A stretch of DNA of 64,000 nucleotides from contig JBFLJU010000001.1 in assembly GCA_040743155.1 (NCBI GenBank), positions 186,001-250,000 of the forward strand, in the 5' to 3' direction. The DNA comes from Cycloclasticus sp. GTDB lineage: Bacteria; Pseudomonadota; Gammaproteobacteria; Methylococcales; Cycloclasticaceae. Each line of letters begins with the position of its first letter. Positions within the stretch are counted from its first letter, which is position 1. A model generated the notes under the pieces. That model was not told where the DNA came from. It ran no database searches and saw nothing but the letters and a program-made list of their open reading frames with translations. Positions 28,951 to 38,209 of this stretch are shown here, in pieces. Made by a program: the position numbers and the translations under genes.

Positions 28951-28979
28951 TTGACAGTCAAATTCAAATACAAGACAAT
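28951..28979 (+). promoter_or_regulatory. promoter of the tRNA-Tyr/Gly/Thr-tuf operon
   Basis: TTGACA (28951-28956), 17-base spacer and GACAAT (28974-28979). The start point would fall near 28986, nine bases before tRNA-Tyr. The stretch after the -10 (AGTCGGC) is fairly GC-rich, as at stringently controlled stable-RNA promoters. Confidence 0.65.
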
Positions 28980-28994
28980 AGTCGGCTAAATTTC

Positions 28995-29079
28995 GGAGGG
29001 GTTCCCGAGCGGCCAAAGGGATCAGACTGTAAATCTGACGGCTCAGCCTTCGGAGGTTCGAATCCTCCCCCCTCCACCA
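28995..29079 (+). tRNA. tRNA-Tyr(GTA)
   Basis: An 85-base class II tRNA with long variable arm. GGAGGGG pairs with CCCCTCC, the anticodon loop contains GTA, the T-loop TTCGAAT is intact and CCA is encoded. First of the Tyr-Gly-Thr cluster ahead of tuf, as in E. coli tufB. Confidence 0.97.
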
Positions 29080-29103
29080 TTTGTGTGTAGAGCCGAAATG
29101 ACC

Positions 29104-29177
29104 GCGGGTGTAGTTCAATGGTAGAACGTCAGCCTTCCAAGCTGAACACGCGGGTTCGATTCCCGCCACCCGCTCCA
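29104..29177 (+). tRNA. tRNA-Gly(TCC)
   Basis: A 74-base tRNA. GCGGGTG pairs with CACCCGC, the anticodon loop CTTCCAA gives UCC, the T-loop TTCGATT is present and CCA is encoded. It lies 24 bases after tRNA-Tyr. Confidence 0.97.
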
Positions 29178-29194
29178 TTGCGGTAGTGAATCAG

Positions 29195-29269
29195 GCCCAT
29201 ATAGCTCAGGGGTAGAGCACTTCCTTGGTAAGGAAGAGGCCATCGGTTCAATTCCGATTATGGGCTCCA
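29195..29269 (+). tRNA. tRNA-Thr(GGT)
   Basis: A 75-base tRNA. GCCCATA pairs with TATGGGC, the anticodon loop TTGGTAA gives GGU, and CCA is encoded. It lies 17 bases after tRNA-Gly and 68 bases before tuf. Confidence 0.97.
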
Positions 29270-29334
29270 GTTGTAATAAGTTGTACAGAAGTGATTGCGG
29301 TTTTAATTTAAATTAATGTTCGAATAAGAGGTGC

Positions 29335-30515
29335 GTAATGTCTAAAGAAAAATTTGAAAGAAATAAGCCCCATGTCAACGTCGGCACGATTGGACACGTT
29401 GATCACGGTAAAACAACTTTAACAGCAGCGTTAACGAAAGTCATGGCAGAAGCCATGGGTGGAGAAGTTAAAGCCTTTGACGAGATTGATAACGCACCAG
29501 AAGAGCGTGAGCGTGGTATTACCATCGCAACATCGCATGTTGAATATGAGTCAGCAAACCGTCACTACGCACACGTAGATTGCCCAGGTCACGCCGATTA
29601 CGTTAAAAACATGATTACCGGTGCTGCTCAAATGGACGGCGCTATTCTAGTTTGTTCAGCTGCTGATGGTCCAATGCCACAAACACGTGAGCATATCCTG
29701 TTATCACGCCAAGTTGGTGTTCCTTATATCGTCGTGTTCATGAACAAAGCCGATATGGTTGATGATGATGAGCTACTAGAATTAGTAGAAATGGAAATAC
29801 GTGAACTATTAGACATGTATGAATTCCCAGGTGACGACACACCAGTTATCACCGGTTCTGCTCTTAAAGCCCTAGAAGGCGATACATCAGAAATCGGCGT
29901 ACCTTCAGTGCTTAAATTAGTAGAAGCATTAGACACATACATCCCGTTACCAGAACGTGCAATTGATGGCGACTTCATTATGCCAGTAGAAGACGTGTTC
30001 TCAATCTCAGGTCGTGGCACAGTTGTTACGGGTCGTATCGAACGCGGTGTGATCAACGTTGGTGAAGAAATTGAAATCGTTGGAATTAAAGACACAGTAA
30101 CAACAACTTGTACAGGTGTTGAAATGTTCCGTAAATTGCTTGACCAAGGTGAAGCAGGCGATAACGTAGGTATCCTACTACGTGGCACAAAACGTGAAGA
30201 CGTAGAGCGTGGCCAAGTATTGGCAAAGCCAGGATCAATCAACCCGCATACACACTTCGAAGCTGAAGTATATGTATTGGGTAAAGATGAAGGTGGTCGT
30301 CATACACCATTCTTCAACGGTTACCGTCCACAGTTCTACTTCAGAACAACCGACGTAACAGGTGCATGTGACTTACCAGAAGGCGTAGAAATGGTTATGC
30401 CAGGTGATAACGTGCAAATGACAGTAAAACTAATCAACCCGATTGCGATGGAAGAAGGATTACGCTTTGCTATTCGTGAAGGTGGCCGTACAGTTGGTGC
30501 CGGTGTTGTTGCTAA
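29335..30515 (+). repeat. tuf direct repeat, left copy (about 1181 bases)
   Basis: An apparently exact direct repeat of 45683-46863, from the GTA before the ATG to just before the last four codons. Flanks on both sides are unrelated, so the identity is confined to the gene, as expected from ongoing gene conversion. Confidence 0.85.
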
Positions 30516-30528
30516 GATTATAGAGTAA
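29338..30528 (+). CDS. tuf: elongation factor Tu, first copy
   Basis: GTPase that delivers aminoacyl-tRNA to the ribosome. The G motifs are GHVDHGKTT (P-loop), DCPGH and NKAD; domains 2 and 3 follow to give 396 residues. The protein is identical to the second copy at 45686. The DNA is identical from three bases before the ATG until the fourth codon from the stop (AAG ATT ATA here, AAA ATA ATT there). The promoter is shared with the tRNAs upstream, and tRNA-Trp follows. Confidence 0.99.
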   Translation: MSKEKFERNKPHVNVGTIGHVDHGKTTLTAALTKVMAEAMGGEVKAFDEIDNAPEERERGITIATSHVEYESANRHYAHVDCPGHADYVKNMITGAAQMDGAILVCSAADGPMPQTREHILLSRQVGVPYIVVFMNKADMVDDDELLELVEMEIRELLDMYEFPGDDTPVITGSALKALEGDTSEIGVPSVLKLVEALDTYIPLPERAIDGDFIMPVEDVFSISGRGTVVTGRIERGVINVGEEIEIVGIKDTVTTTCTGVEMFRKLLDQGEAGDNVGILLRGTKREDVERGQVLAKPGSINPHTHFEAEVYVLGKDEGGRHTPFFNGYRPQFYFRTTDVTGACDLPEGVEMVMPGDNVQMTVKLINPIAMEEGLRFAIREGGRTVGAGVVAKIIE

Positions 30529-30558
30529 TAGCGAAGCGATTTATTAAAACAGAAGTAT

Positions 30559-30634
<76 letters not shown>

Positions 30635-30681
30635 TTTGGCAGGCGCTAGACCTTATTCGTCATATCAATAGAAGTTAAAAT

Positions 30682-31050
30682 ATGAGTGTAGAAATAGAGC
30701 AAGAGTCTGGTGGACTTGACATAGCAAAGCTAGGTCTTGCAGTTATAATAATTGTTGCTGCTATTGGTGGCTTTTATTTTTATGCCGATCAATCCTTGCT
30801 ATTGAGAGTGATAGGTTTGCTAGTTTCCTTGTCAGTTGCCGTAGGTCTTGTTTATACAACGAACTTAGGGCAATCATTTTGGCAGTTCGCACAAGGGTCT
30901 AGAATAGAACTTAAGAAAATCGTTTGGCCGACTAAAAAAGAAACCATACAAACAACATTAATTGTTGCAGTGATGGTTTTATTCGTTGGAATTTTATTGT
31001 GGATGTTTGATGGCCTGCTTATGTGGGGCATTGGGCAGGTAACAGGTTAA
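30682..31050 (+). CDS. secE: preprotein translocase subunit SecE
   Basis: SecE clamps SecY in the inner-membrane translocon. The 122-residue protein has three predicted membrane helices (about 15-33, 40-58 and 93-112), as in E. coli. The conserved amphipathic hinge and start of the last helix read [17 protein letters not shown]. It is followed by nusG after 10 bases. Confidence 0.96.
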   Translation: MSVEIEQESGGLDIAKLGLAVIIIVAAIGGFYFYADQSLLLRVIGLLVSLSVAVGLVYTTNLGQSFWQFAQGSRIELKKIVWPTKKETIQTTLIVAVMVLFVGILLWMFDGLLMWGIGQVTG

Positions 31051-31060
31051 GGCAAATAAT

Positions 31061-31594
31061 ATGACGTTGCGCTGGTATGTGGTTCACGCTTACTCAAATT
31101 TTGAACATCGGGTCAAAAGCTCATTAGAAGAAGCGATTGAGCGTGAGGGAATGCAAGATCAATTTGGTGAGATTTTAGTGCCGACTGAAGAAGTCGTTGA
31201 AATGCGAGATGGCCAACAAAAAAGAAGTGAACGAAAGTTCTTCCCTGGTTATGTCTTGGTTCAAATGGAACTGAATGATGATACTTGGCACTTGGTTAAG
31301 GACACAAATAAGGTATTAGGCTTTATTGGTGGTAAAAGTGATCGTCCGGCACCTATATCTGAGGCTGAAGCGAATAAGATCCTTAATAGAATTCAAGAAG
31401 GTGTGGAAAAACCAAGACCGAAAGTGTTGTTTGAGGTCGGTGAGGTCATACGTATTAATGATGGGCCCTTCAAAGACTTTAATGGCACGGTTGAAGAAGT
31501 TCATTACGATAAGAGTTCGATACGGGCTTCAGTATTAATTTTTGGGCGTGCTACGCCAGTAGATTTAGAATTTGGTCAGGTCGAAAAAGTCTGA
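31061..31594 (+). CDS. nusG: transcription antitermination factor NusG
   Basis: NusG binds RNA polymerase and links it to Rho or to S10 on the leading ribosome. The NGN domain starts [12 protein letters not shown] and contains [10 protein letters not shown]; the KOW domain is [24 protein letters not shown]. Length 177 is normal. The gene pair secE-nusG precedes the L11 operon. Confidence 0.98.
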   Translation: MTLRWYVVHAYSNFEHRVKSSLEEAIEREGMQDQFGEILVPTEEVVEMRDGQQKRSERKFFPGYVLVQMELNDDTWHLVKDTNKVLGFIGGKSDRPAPISEAEANKILNRIQEGVEKPRPKVLFEVGEVIRINDGPFKDFNGTVEEVHYDKSSIRASVLIFGRATPVDLEFGQVEKV

Positions 31595-31606
31595 TTATTG
31601 TTAACA

Positions 31607-31630
31607 GGGGAGCCGAAAGGCGTTTGACCC
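31607..31630 (+). promoter_or_regulatory. probable L1 operator in the rplK leader
   Basis: GGG-A-GCC-GAAA-GGC-GTTTGA-CCC folds into a stem with an asymmetric inner loop, the form of the L1-binding site in 23S rRNA and in L11 operon leaders. It ends 15 bases before the rplK ATG, so bound L1 could block initiation. Confidence 0.7.
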
Positions 31631-31645
31631 ACTTAGGAGAGAAAG

Positions 31646-32077
31646 ATGGCTAAGAAAATAGATGCCTATATTAAATTACAGGTAAAAGCAGGTGAAGCGA
31701 ATCCAAGCCCACCAGTTGGCCCAGCATTAGGTCAGCACGGTGTGAATATTATGGAGTTTTGTAAGGCGTTTAACGCAAAAACCCAAGGTATGGAAAAAGG
31801 CATGCCTATTCCAGTTGTTATCTCAGTATATGCAGATAAAAGCTTTACATTTATTACCAAAACACCACCGGCTTCAATTTTATTGAAAAAAGCAGCAGGC
31901 ATTCAAAAAGGTAGTGGTACACCTAATACCGTTAAAGTGGCGACAGTAACTCGTGCGCAACTTGAAGAAATCGCGACAGTAAAGAAAGCTGATATTACAG
32001 CAGCGGATATGGATGCTGCGGTAAGAACAATAGCTGGAAGTGCTCGTAGTATGGGTATTGACGTGGAGGGTGTGTAA
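31646..32077 (+). CDS. rplK: 50S ribosomal protein uL11
   Basis: L11 forms the GTPase-associated centre with 23S rRNA and is needed for RelA activation. The 143 residues open with [20 protein letters not shown] and the proline-rich thiostrepton-contact region [15 protein letters not shown]. An AGGAGAG ribosome site lies just after the L1 operator. The stop is directly followed by the rplA ATG. Confidence 0.98.
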   Translation: MAKKIDAYIKLQVKAGEANPSPPVGPALGQHGVNIMEFCKAFNAKTQGMEKGMPIPVVISVYADKSFTFITKTPPASILLKKAAGIQKGSGTPNTVKVATVTRAQLEEIATVKKADITAADMDAAVRTIAGSARSMGIDVEGV

Positions 32078-32776
32078 ATGGCTAAGCTAACAAAAAAAGC
32101 AAAATTAATTCAAGAAAAAGTTGAGCCAGGCAAGGCTTATGATGCAAACGGTGCATTTGCTATTCTTAAGGAATTGGCAACATCTAAGTTTGATGAGTCT
32201 GTAGATGTCAGCGTGAACTTGGGTATCGATTCACGTAAATCTGAGCAAAATGTTCGTGGTTCTACTTTGATGCCAAACGGAACAGGTAAAGTAGTTCGTG
32301 TTGCTGTGTTTACACAAGGCGCAAACGCCGAAGCTGCGACAGCTGCGGGTGCTGATATTGTAGGTATGGATGATCTTGCAGCTCAAGTTAAAGCGGGCGA
32401 GATGGATTTTGATGTTGTCATTGCTTCTCCTGATGCAATGCGTGTTGTTGGAACATTAGGTCAAATTCTTGGTCCACGTGGTTTAATGCCAAATCCAAAA
32501 GTAGGTACTGTAACGCCGGATGTTGCGACAGCGGTAAAAAATGCCAAAGGTGGTCAAGTTCGTTACAGAACAGATAAAGCGGGCATTATTCATTGCAGTA
32601 TTGGTAAGACAGCATTTACAGAAGCGGCTTTAAAAGAAAATATGGAAGCACTATTGGCTGACTTATTAAAGGCAAAGCCAGTTGCGGCAAAAGGTGTTTA
32701 CCTGAAAAAAATCAGTGTATCAACAACAATGGGCCCTGGCCTAGTGGTTGATCAATCTAGCATTACTATTGGCTAG
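32078..32776 (+). CDS. rplA: 50S ribosomal protein uL1
   Basis: L1 makes the mobile stalk at the E site and represses its own operon by binding the rplK leader. The 232 residues include the family segment [15 protein letters not shown] and the [16 protein letters not shown] strand. There is no gap to rplK, which fits coupled translation so that one L1 operator controls both. A 203-base leader follows before rplJ. Confidence 0.98.
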   Translation: MAKLTKKAKLIQEKVEPGKAYDANGAFAILKELATSKFDESVDVSVNLGIDSRKSEQNVRGSTLMPNGTGKVVRVAVFTQGANAEAATAAGADIVGMDDLAAQVKAGEMDFDVVIASPDAMRVVGTLGQILGPRGLMPNPKVGTVTPDVATAVKNAKGGQVRYRTDKAGIIHCSIGKTAFTEAALKENMEALLADLLKAKPVAAKGVYLKKISVSTTMGPGLVVDQSSITIG

Positions 32777-32804
32777 AAAGCTTCGTAAAGAAGCTATAAC
32801 TTTG

Positions 32805-32979
32805 GATTGCTAAGAAATTAGCAATCGTCAAAGACCGTAGGTGCATTGTTGCTTAATAGTCCTACGCAGACGGTAAGTCCTTATCAGTATTTAGGATGCC
32901 CCGTTAAAGGGTGCCCTGCAAGGGGTTGTGTAAATCGTAACGACATTAGTTGTTACATAACAGTAGTTAGGAGGTATAT
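32805..32979 (+). promoter_or_regulatory. L10-type leader of rplJL(-rpoBC)
   Basis: The region before rplJ holds a perfect 9-pair stem with GAAA loop (GATTGCTAA/TTAGCAATC, 32805-32826), then ACCGTAGG paired with CCTACGCAGACGGT (about 32833-32874), whose unpaired bases resemble the kink-turn of the L10(L12)4-binding leader. Further paired segments and AGGAGG precede the ATG. By analogy with E. coli, L10-L12 would repress translation here. Confidence 0.72.
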
Positions 32980-33507
32980 ATGCCACTAAATCTTGAGCAA
33001 AAACAAGCAGTTGTTGCTGAAGTGGCTGAGGTTGCTGCAAATGCATTTTCCGCAGTTGCAGCGCAATACCGTGGTTTAACTGTTGTAGAGATGACTGAGC
33101 TTCGTGAGAAGGCTCGTGAATCTGGTGTGTATTTGCGTGTTGTTAAAAATACGTTAGTACGTAAAGCTGTTGAGAATACTGAATTTGAATGTATTCAAGA
33201 CGCACTTCAGGGTCCGCTGGTTATGGCGTTCTCAATGGAAGATCCAGGTAGCGCAGCGCGACTAGTGAAGGATTTTAGTAAAAACCATGAAAAACTAGAA
33301 ACACAATTTGTTTCTGTTGGTGGTCAATTACTGGAAGCATCAGAACTTGATCGACTATCAAAACTACCGACAAAAGACCAAGCAATCAGTATGTTGATGT
33401 CTGTGATGAAAGCACCTGTCGAGAAATTCGTCAGAACACTTGCTGAACCGCATGCACAGTTGGTCAGAGTTGTTGATGCCGTCCGCATTCAAAAGCAGGC
33501 TGCATAG
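32980..33507 (+). CDS. rplJ: 50S ribosomal protein uL10
   Basis: L10 is the base of the L12 stalk and the repressor of its own mRNA. Residues include the N-terminal rRNA-binding AAQYRGLTVVEMTELR and RVVKNTLVRKAV, and a C-terminal helix that carries L12 dimers. Length 175 is slightly longer than E. coli (165). A strong AGGAGG site precedes the ATG. Confidence 0.98.
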   Translation: MPLNLEQKQAVVAEVAEVAANAFSAVAAQYRGLTVVEMTELREKARESGVYLRVVKNTLVRKAVENTEFECIQDALQGPLVMAFSMEDPGSAARLVKDFSKNHEKLETQFVSVGGQLLEASELDRLSKLPTKDQAISMLMSVMKAPVEKFVRTLAEPHAQLVRVVDAVRIQKQAA

Positions 33508-33550
33508 GTATTATTTTTTAAACACATAAATTAATTAAGGGGTTAAGACA

Positions 33551-33925
33551 ATGGCTGTCTCCAAAGAAGATATTTTAGAAGCAATTTCAAGCATGAGCGT
33601 TATGGATGTCGTAGAACTAGTTGAAGCGATGGAAGAAAAATTTGGTGTATCTGCAGCTGCTGCTGTAGCGGTTGCACCTGCTGCTGGCGGTGAAGCTGCT
33701 GCTGCAGAAGAGCAAACTGAGTTTAACGTAATTATGACAAGCTTCGGTGACAACAAAGTATCAGCTATTAAAGCTGTTCGCGCTATTACAGGTCTTGGTT
33801 TGAAAGAAGCCAAAACTTTAGTTGAAAGCGCGCCTGCTGCAGTTAAAGAAGCTGTATCTAAAGATGAAGCTGAAGAAACTGTTAAGCAGCTTGTAGAAGC
33901 TGGTGCTGCTGCAGAAGTTAAGTAA
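33551..33925 (+). CDS. rplL: 50S ribosomal protein bL12
   Basis: Flexible stalk protein that recruits translation GTPases. The N-terminal dimerisation helices are followed by an Ala-rich hinge (about residues 36-52) and the globular C-terminal domain with [20 protein letters not shown], which contacts EF-Tu and EF-G. Length 124 is normal. It is followed by a processing/attenuation hairpin before rpoB. Confidence 0.98.
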   Translation: MAVSKEDILEAISSMSVMDVVELVEAMEEKFGVSAAAAVAVAPAAGGEAAAAEEQTEFNVIMTSFGDNKVSAIKAVRAITGLGLKEAKTLVESAPAAVKEAVSKDEAEETVKQLVEAGAAAEVK

Positions 33926-33965
33926 CATTTGTTGCTATTAAAAAGCTATAAAGGCTTTTAAAAGA

Positions 33966-33997
33966 ATAGGGTCGGTAGTTTTTAACTACCGACCTAT
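33966..33997 (+). terminator. hairpin between rplL and rpoB (attenuator or processing site)
   Basis: ATAGGGTCGGTAG pairs with CTACCGACCTAT, twelve pairs with one bulged G and a T-rich loop. No T-run follows, so read-through into rpoB is expected. In E. coli the same gap has a partial terminator and an RNase III site that set the L12 to RNA polymerase ratio. Confidence 0.6.
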
Positions 33998-34074
33998 TTC
34001 CCGTTGTAGGGTATTAAAATTTCTAATTTATTGGGTTATTTAAATTGGAAATAAACGAATTAAAGGGTTAAAAA

Positions 34075-37000
34075 ATGGCGTACTCATATACTGAGAAAAG
34101 GCGTATTCGTAAAACATTTGGTCGACAAGAAGGTGCGATGGAAACACCTTACCTGTTAGAAACACAAATTAGTTCTTACAAACGTTTTCTTCAATCTGAT
34201 GTTGCAACAACCGAAGAGCTAGACTCTGTTGGTTTACATGCAGCTTTAGGTAGTGTGTTTCCAATTACAAGCCATACCGGTTATGCGGTATTGGAGTATG
34301 TGAGTTACCGTTTAGGTAAGCCCAAATTTGACGTTAAAGAATGTCAATCACGTGGTGCAACTTATGCGTCACCATTAAGAGTTCAAGTCCGGTTGGTTAT
34401 ATACGATAAAGACTCACCAGCTGGATCGAAGCGGGTAAAAGATATCCGCGAACAAGAAGTATATATGGGTGAGTTGCCTTTAATGACAGGTAACGGTACT
34501 TTTGTTATCAATGGTACAGAGCGAGTTATTGTCTCGCAGTTACACCGTTCTCCTGGTGTATTTTTCGATCATGATAAAGGCAAAACACATTCATCAGGCA
34601 AGCTGCTTTTCTCCGCAAGGGTTATTCCTTACCGTGGTTCATGGCTTGATTTTGAATTCGATCATAAAGATATCGTTTATGTTCGTATCGATCGCCGTAG
34701 GAAGTTACCTGCAACGGTGCTGCTTAAAGCACTAGAGTTCACTAATGATCAAATCATTGATATGTTCTTTGATAAGAACGTATTCCATGTAAAGGAATCA
34801 ATCCTTACAATGGACCTAGTACCTGAAAGGTTACGCGGTGAGATCGTTGGTTTTGATGTTAAGGTCAACGGTAAAGTCCTGATCGAAGAAGGACGCAGAG
34901 TCACTGCGAAGCATATTCGTGCGCTTACTAAAGCTGAAATAAAGCAAATAGACGTGCCGAATGACTACTTATTAGGAAAAATTTTAGCATCGGCTATTGT
35001 TAATCAGGAAACTGGTGAAATTGTTGCTGATTTAAATGCTGAAATTACAGAAGAAAATATCGACGAAATTGTTAACAGTGGCGCGAGTAAGATCGAAACC
35101 TTATACGTTAATGATTTAGATAAAGGTGCTTTTATATCCAATACACTGAAAATTGATTCAACATTGGATCAATTAGACGCGTTGGTTGAAATCTATCGGA
35201 TGATGCGCCCTGGCGAACCGCCAACTAAAGAATCTGCGCTTAAATTATTCCATAACTTATTCTTTACATTAGATCGTTACGACATCTCTGCAGTGGGTCG
35301 TATGAAATTCAATCTTCGTTTAGGTCGCGATGAAATCACGGGCCCTGGTGTCTTAAGTAATGATGACATCATCGGTGTATTAAAAGAACTTATTAGCATT
35401 CGTAATGGTGTTGGTTCAGTTGACGATATCGATCACTTAGGTAACAGAAGGATTCGTTCTGTTGGTGAAATGGTTGAAAACCAGTTTAGAGTAGGTTTAG
35501 TTCGTGTCGAGCGTGCGGTTAAAGAACGTTTGTCTATCGCCGATTCTGAAGGCTTAATGCCACAAGAAATTATTAACGCTAAGCCTGTGGCTGCAGCGAT
35601 TAAAGAATTCTTTGGTTCTAGCCAACTATCACAGTTCATGGATCAAAATAATCCATTATCTGAGATCACACATAAGCGCCGTGTGTCAGCGTTAGGCCCT
35701 GGTGGTTTGGCTCGTGAAAGAGCTGGTTTTGAGGTTCGAGATGTGCACGCAACTCACTATGGTCGTGTTTGCCCGATTGAAACACCTGAGGGTCCAAATA
35801 TTGGTTTGATCAACTCATTGGCTGTTTATGCTAGAACAAACGAATACGGCTTTTTAGAAACACCTTATAGAAAAGTTGTTGATGGCCAATTGACTGAACA
35901 AGTAGATTTCTTATCTGCTATTGAAGAAGGTCGTTTTTACATCGCCCAAGCAAACGCAGAATTAGACGAAAAAGGAAACTTTACTGAAGATATGGTGACT
36001 TGTCGCCATGCTGAAGAATTTGCCATCACAACGGCAGATAAAATTAATTATATGGATGTCTCTCCGAAACAGATCGTTTCTGTAGCGGCGTCTATTATTC
36101 CTTTTCTAGAGCACGATGATGCTAACCGTGCATTAATGGGCTCAAACATGCAGCGTCAGGCCGTTCCAACACTTAAAGCTGATAAGCCTTTAGTGGGAAC
36201 TGGTATGGAGCGTGCTGTTGCGGTGGACTCGGGTGTTACTATTGTTGCAACACGTGGTGGCATCATTGATGATGTTGATGCGTCAAGAATTATTGTTCGG
36301 GTTAATGATGATGAAGCTGAAGCGGGTGAGTCAGGCGTAGATATCTACAACTGTACTAAATACACTCGTTCTAATCAAAACACCTGTATTAACCAACGTC
36401 CACTTGTTAAACCTGGCGATTTAATTGCCAAAGGTGACGTATTGGCTGATGGACCTTCTACAGATATGGGCGAGTTAGCGCTTGGCCAAAATATGATGGT
36501 CGCGTTTATGCCTTGGAATGGTTATAACTTCGAAGATTCCATCTTGATCTCTGAAAAAGTTGTTAAGGAAGATCGCCTAACCACGATACATATTGAAGAA
36601 AAAGTGTGTGTTGCTCGTGACACAAAATTAGGTTCTGAAGAAATCACAGCTGATATTCCAAATGTTGGTGAAGGCGCGCTATCTAAACTAGATGAATCTG
36701 GCATAGTTTATATTGGTGCTGAAGTTAAAGGTGGCGATATTCTAGTGGGCAAAGTAACGCCTAAAGGTGAAAGTCAATTAACAGCGGAAGAAAAATTGCT
36801 TAGAGCGATTTTTGGTGAAAAAGCCTCTGATGTTAAGGATACTTCGCTGCGTGTTCCTTCAAGTATGCAAGGCACCGTTATTGATGTGAAGGTTTTCACT
36901 CGAGATGGTGTTGAGAAAGATCAACGTGCGATAGAAATTGAAGAAGCTGAGCTAGCCAGTGTTAAGAAGGATTTGGACGATCAACTACGTATCGTCGAAG

Positions 37001-38154
37001 GCGACACCTTCTTACGTGTTGAGAAATTAATACTTGGAAAAGAAGCAGTTTCTGGCCCTGAAAGGCTTAAAAAAGGAACAGCAGTTACTAAAGAGTACTT
37101 ATCAAGCATTACTAATCGCGAATGGCTTAAAATTAAATTTAATGACGAAGAGCTTAATGTTCAATTAGAAACTGTAGCTGAACAAGTTGAGCAGCAACGT
37201 ATTGACATCAATGAGCTATACGAAGAGAAACGTAAGAAAATCACCATGGGTGATGATCTTCAGCCTGGCGTCTTGAAAATGGTGAAAGTGTATCTTGCTG
37301 TTAAACGTCGTATTCAGCCGGGTGATAAGATGGCCGGTCGTCACGGTAACAAGGGTGTTATCTCTATGATCGTACCTGAAGAAGATATGCCTTATATGGA
37401 AGATGGTACACCGGTAGACGTTGTGCTTAACCCGCTAGGTGTTCCGTCACGTATGAACGTAGGTCAGGTGTTAGAAACTCATCTAGGTTGGGCGGCAAAA
37501 GGCCTAGGTAACGAAATTGGTAAAATGCTTGAAGCGAAGGCTAAAGTAGACAAATTACGTAAGTTCTTAGACAAAATTTATAATACGAGCGGCCGTAAAG
37601 AAGAGTTAGATTCGTTCAGCGACGATGAGATTCTTGAATTAGCAGGTAACCTCAAAGCAGGTGTGCCAATGGCAACGCCAGTATTTGATGGTGCCTCTGA
37701 AGCTGAAGTTAAGCAAATGCTAAAATTAGGTGGTCGTTCTGAGTCTGGACAAGTACAGTTATATGATGGCCGTACTGGCGAAGCCTTTGATCGAGAAACA
37801 ACAGTAGGCTATATGTACATGCTGAAATTGAATCACTTGGTTGACGATAAAATGCACGCTCGTTCTACAGGACCTTATAGCCTTGTGACTCAGCAACCTT
37901 TGGGTGGTAAAGCTCAGTTCGGTGGTCAGCGATTTGGAGAGATGGAGGTTTGGGCACTTGAAGCTTATGGTGCTGCTTACACCTTGCAAGAAATGCTAAC
38001 GGTTAAATCTGATGATGTATCTGGACGTACACGTATGTACAAAAACATCGTTGATGGTAACCACACCATGGATCCGGGTATGCCAGAATCATTTAACGTA
38101 TTAGTTAAAGAGATTAGGGCGCTAGGTATCAATATTGAGCTGGAACAAGATTAA
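34075..38154 (+). CDS. rpoB: RNA polymerase beta subunit
   Basis: Catalytic-core subunit of RNA polymerase, 1359 residues (E. coli 1342). The rifampicin pocket near residue 513 reads [15 protein letters not shown] and [13 protein letters not shown], so the common resistance positions Asp516, His526 and Ser531 (E. coli numbering) are wild type. The C-terminal [13 protein letters not shown] and [20 protein letters not shown] motifs are intact. The start is 149 bases after rplL; rpoC follows after 55 bases. Confidence 0.99.
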   Translation: MAYSYTEKRRIRKTFGRQEGAMETPYLLETQISSYKRFLQSDVATTEELDSVGLHAALGSVFPITSHTGYAVLEYVSYRLGKPKFDVKECQSRGATYASPLRVQVRLVIYDKDSPAGSKRVKDIREQEVYMGELPLMTGNGTFVINGTERVIVSQLHRSPGVFFDHDKGKTHSSGKLLFSARVIPYRGSWLDFEFDHKDIVYVRIDRRRKLPATVLLKALEFTNDQIIDMFFDKNVFHVKESILTMDLVPERLRGEIVGFDVKVNGKVLIEEGRRVTAKHIRALTKAEIKQIDVPNDYLLGKILASAIVNQETGEIVADLNAEITEENIDEIVNSGASKIETLYVNDLDKGAFISNTLKIDSTLDQLDALVEIYRMMRPGEPPTKESALKLFHNLFFTLDRYDISAVGRMKFNLRLGRDEITGPGVLSNDDIIGVLKELISIRNGVGSVDDIDHLGNRRIRSVGEMVENQFRVGLVRVERAVKERLSIADSEGLMPQEIINAKPVAAAIKEFFGSSQLSQFMDQNNPLSEITHKRRVSALGPGGLARERAGFEVRDVHATHYGRVCPIETPEGPNIGLINSLAVYARTNEYGFLETPYRKVVDGQLTEQVDFLSAIEEGRFYIAQANAELDEKGNFTEDMVTCRHAEEFAITTADKINYMDVSPKQIVSVAASIIPFLEHDDANRALMGSNMQRQAVPTLKADKPLVGTGMERAVAVDSGVTIVATRGGIIDDVDASRIIVRVNDDEAEAGESGVDIYNCTKYTRSNQNTCINQRPLVKPGDLIAKGDVLADGPSTDMGELALGQNMMVAFMPWNGYNFEDSILISEKVVKEDRLTTIHIEEKVCVARDTKLGSEEITADIPNVGEGALSKLDESGIVYIGAEVKGGDILVGKVTPKGESQLTAEEKLLRAIFGEKASDVKDTSLRVPSSMQGTVIDVKVFTRDGVEKDQRAIEIEEAELASVKKDLDDQLRIVEGDTFLRVEKLILGKEAVSGPERLKKGTAVTKEYLSSITNREWLKIKFNDEELNVQLETVAEQVEQQRIDINELYEEKRKKITMGDDLQPGVLKMVKVYLAVKRRIQPGDKMAGRHGNKGVISMIVPEEDMPYMEDGTPVDVVLNPLGVPSRMNVGQVLETHLGWAAKGLGNEIGKMLEAKAKVDKLRKFLDKIYNTSGRKEELDSFSDDEILELAGNLKAGVPMATPVFDGASEAEVKQMLKLGGRSESGQVQLYDGRTGEAFDRETTVGYMYMLKLNHLVDDKMHARSTGPYSLVTQQPLGGKAQFGGQRFGEMEVWALEAYGAAYTLQEMLTVKSDDVSGRTRMYKNIVDGNHTMDPGMPESFNVLVKEIRALGINIELEQD

Positions 38155-38209
38155 TTTCTTATTCATTAGCATTTAGTTGAACAAAAACAGATAACAAGGA
38201 GATACGGTC

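Noticed and set aside
29724-30242. 172-codon minus-strand frame inside tuf (and its twin at 46072-46590)
   Set aside because: It mirrors the EF-Tu codon pattern, is Ser/Thr/Ile-rich without domain logic, has no ribosome site, and appears twice only because tuf is duplicated.
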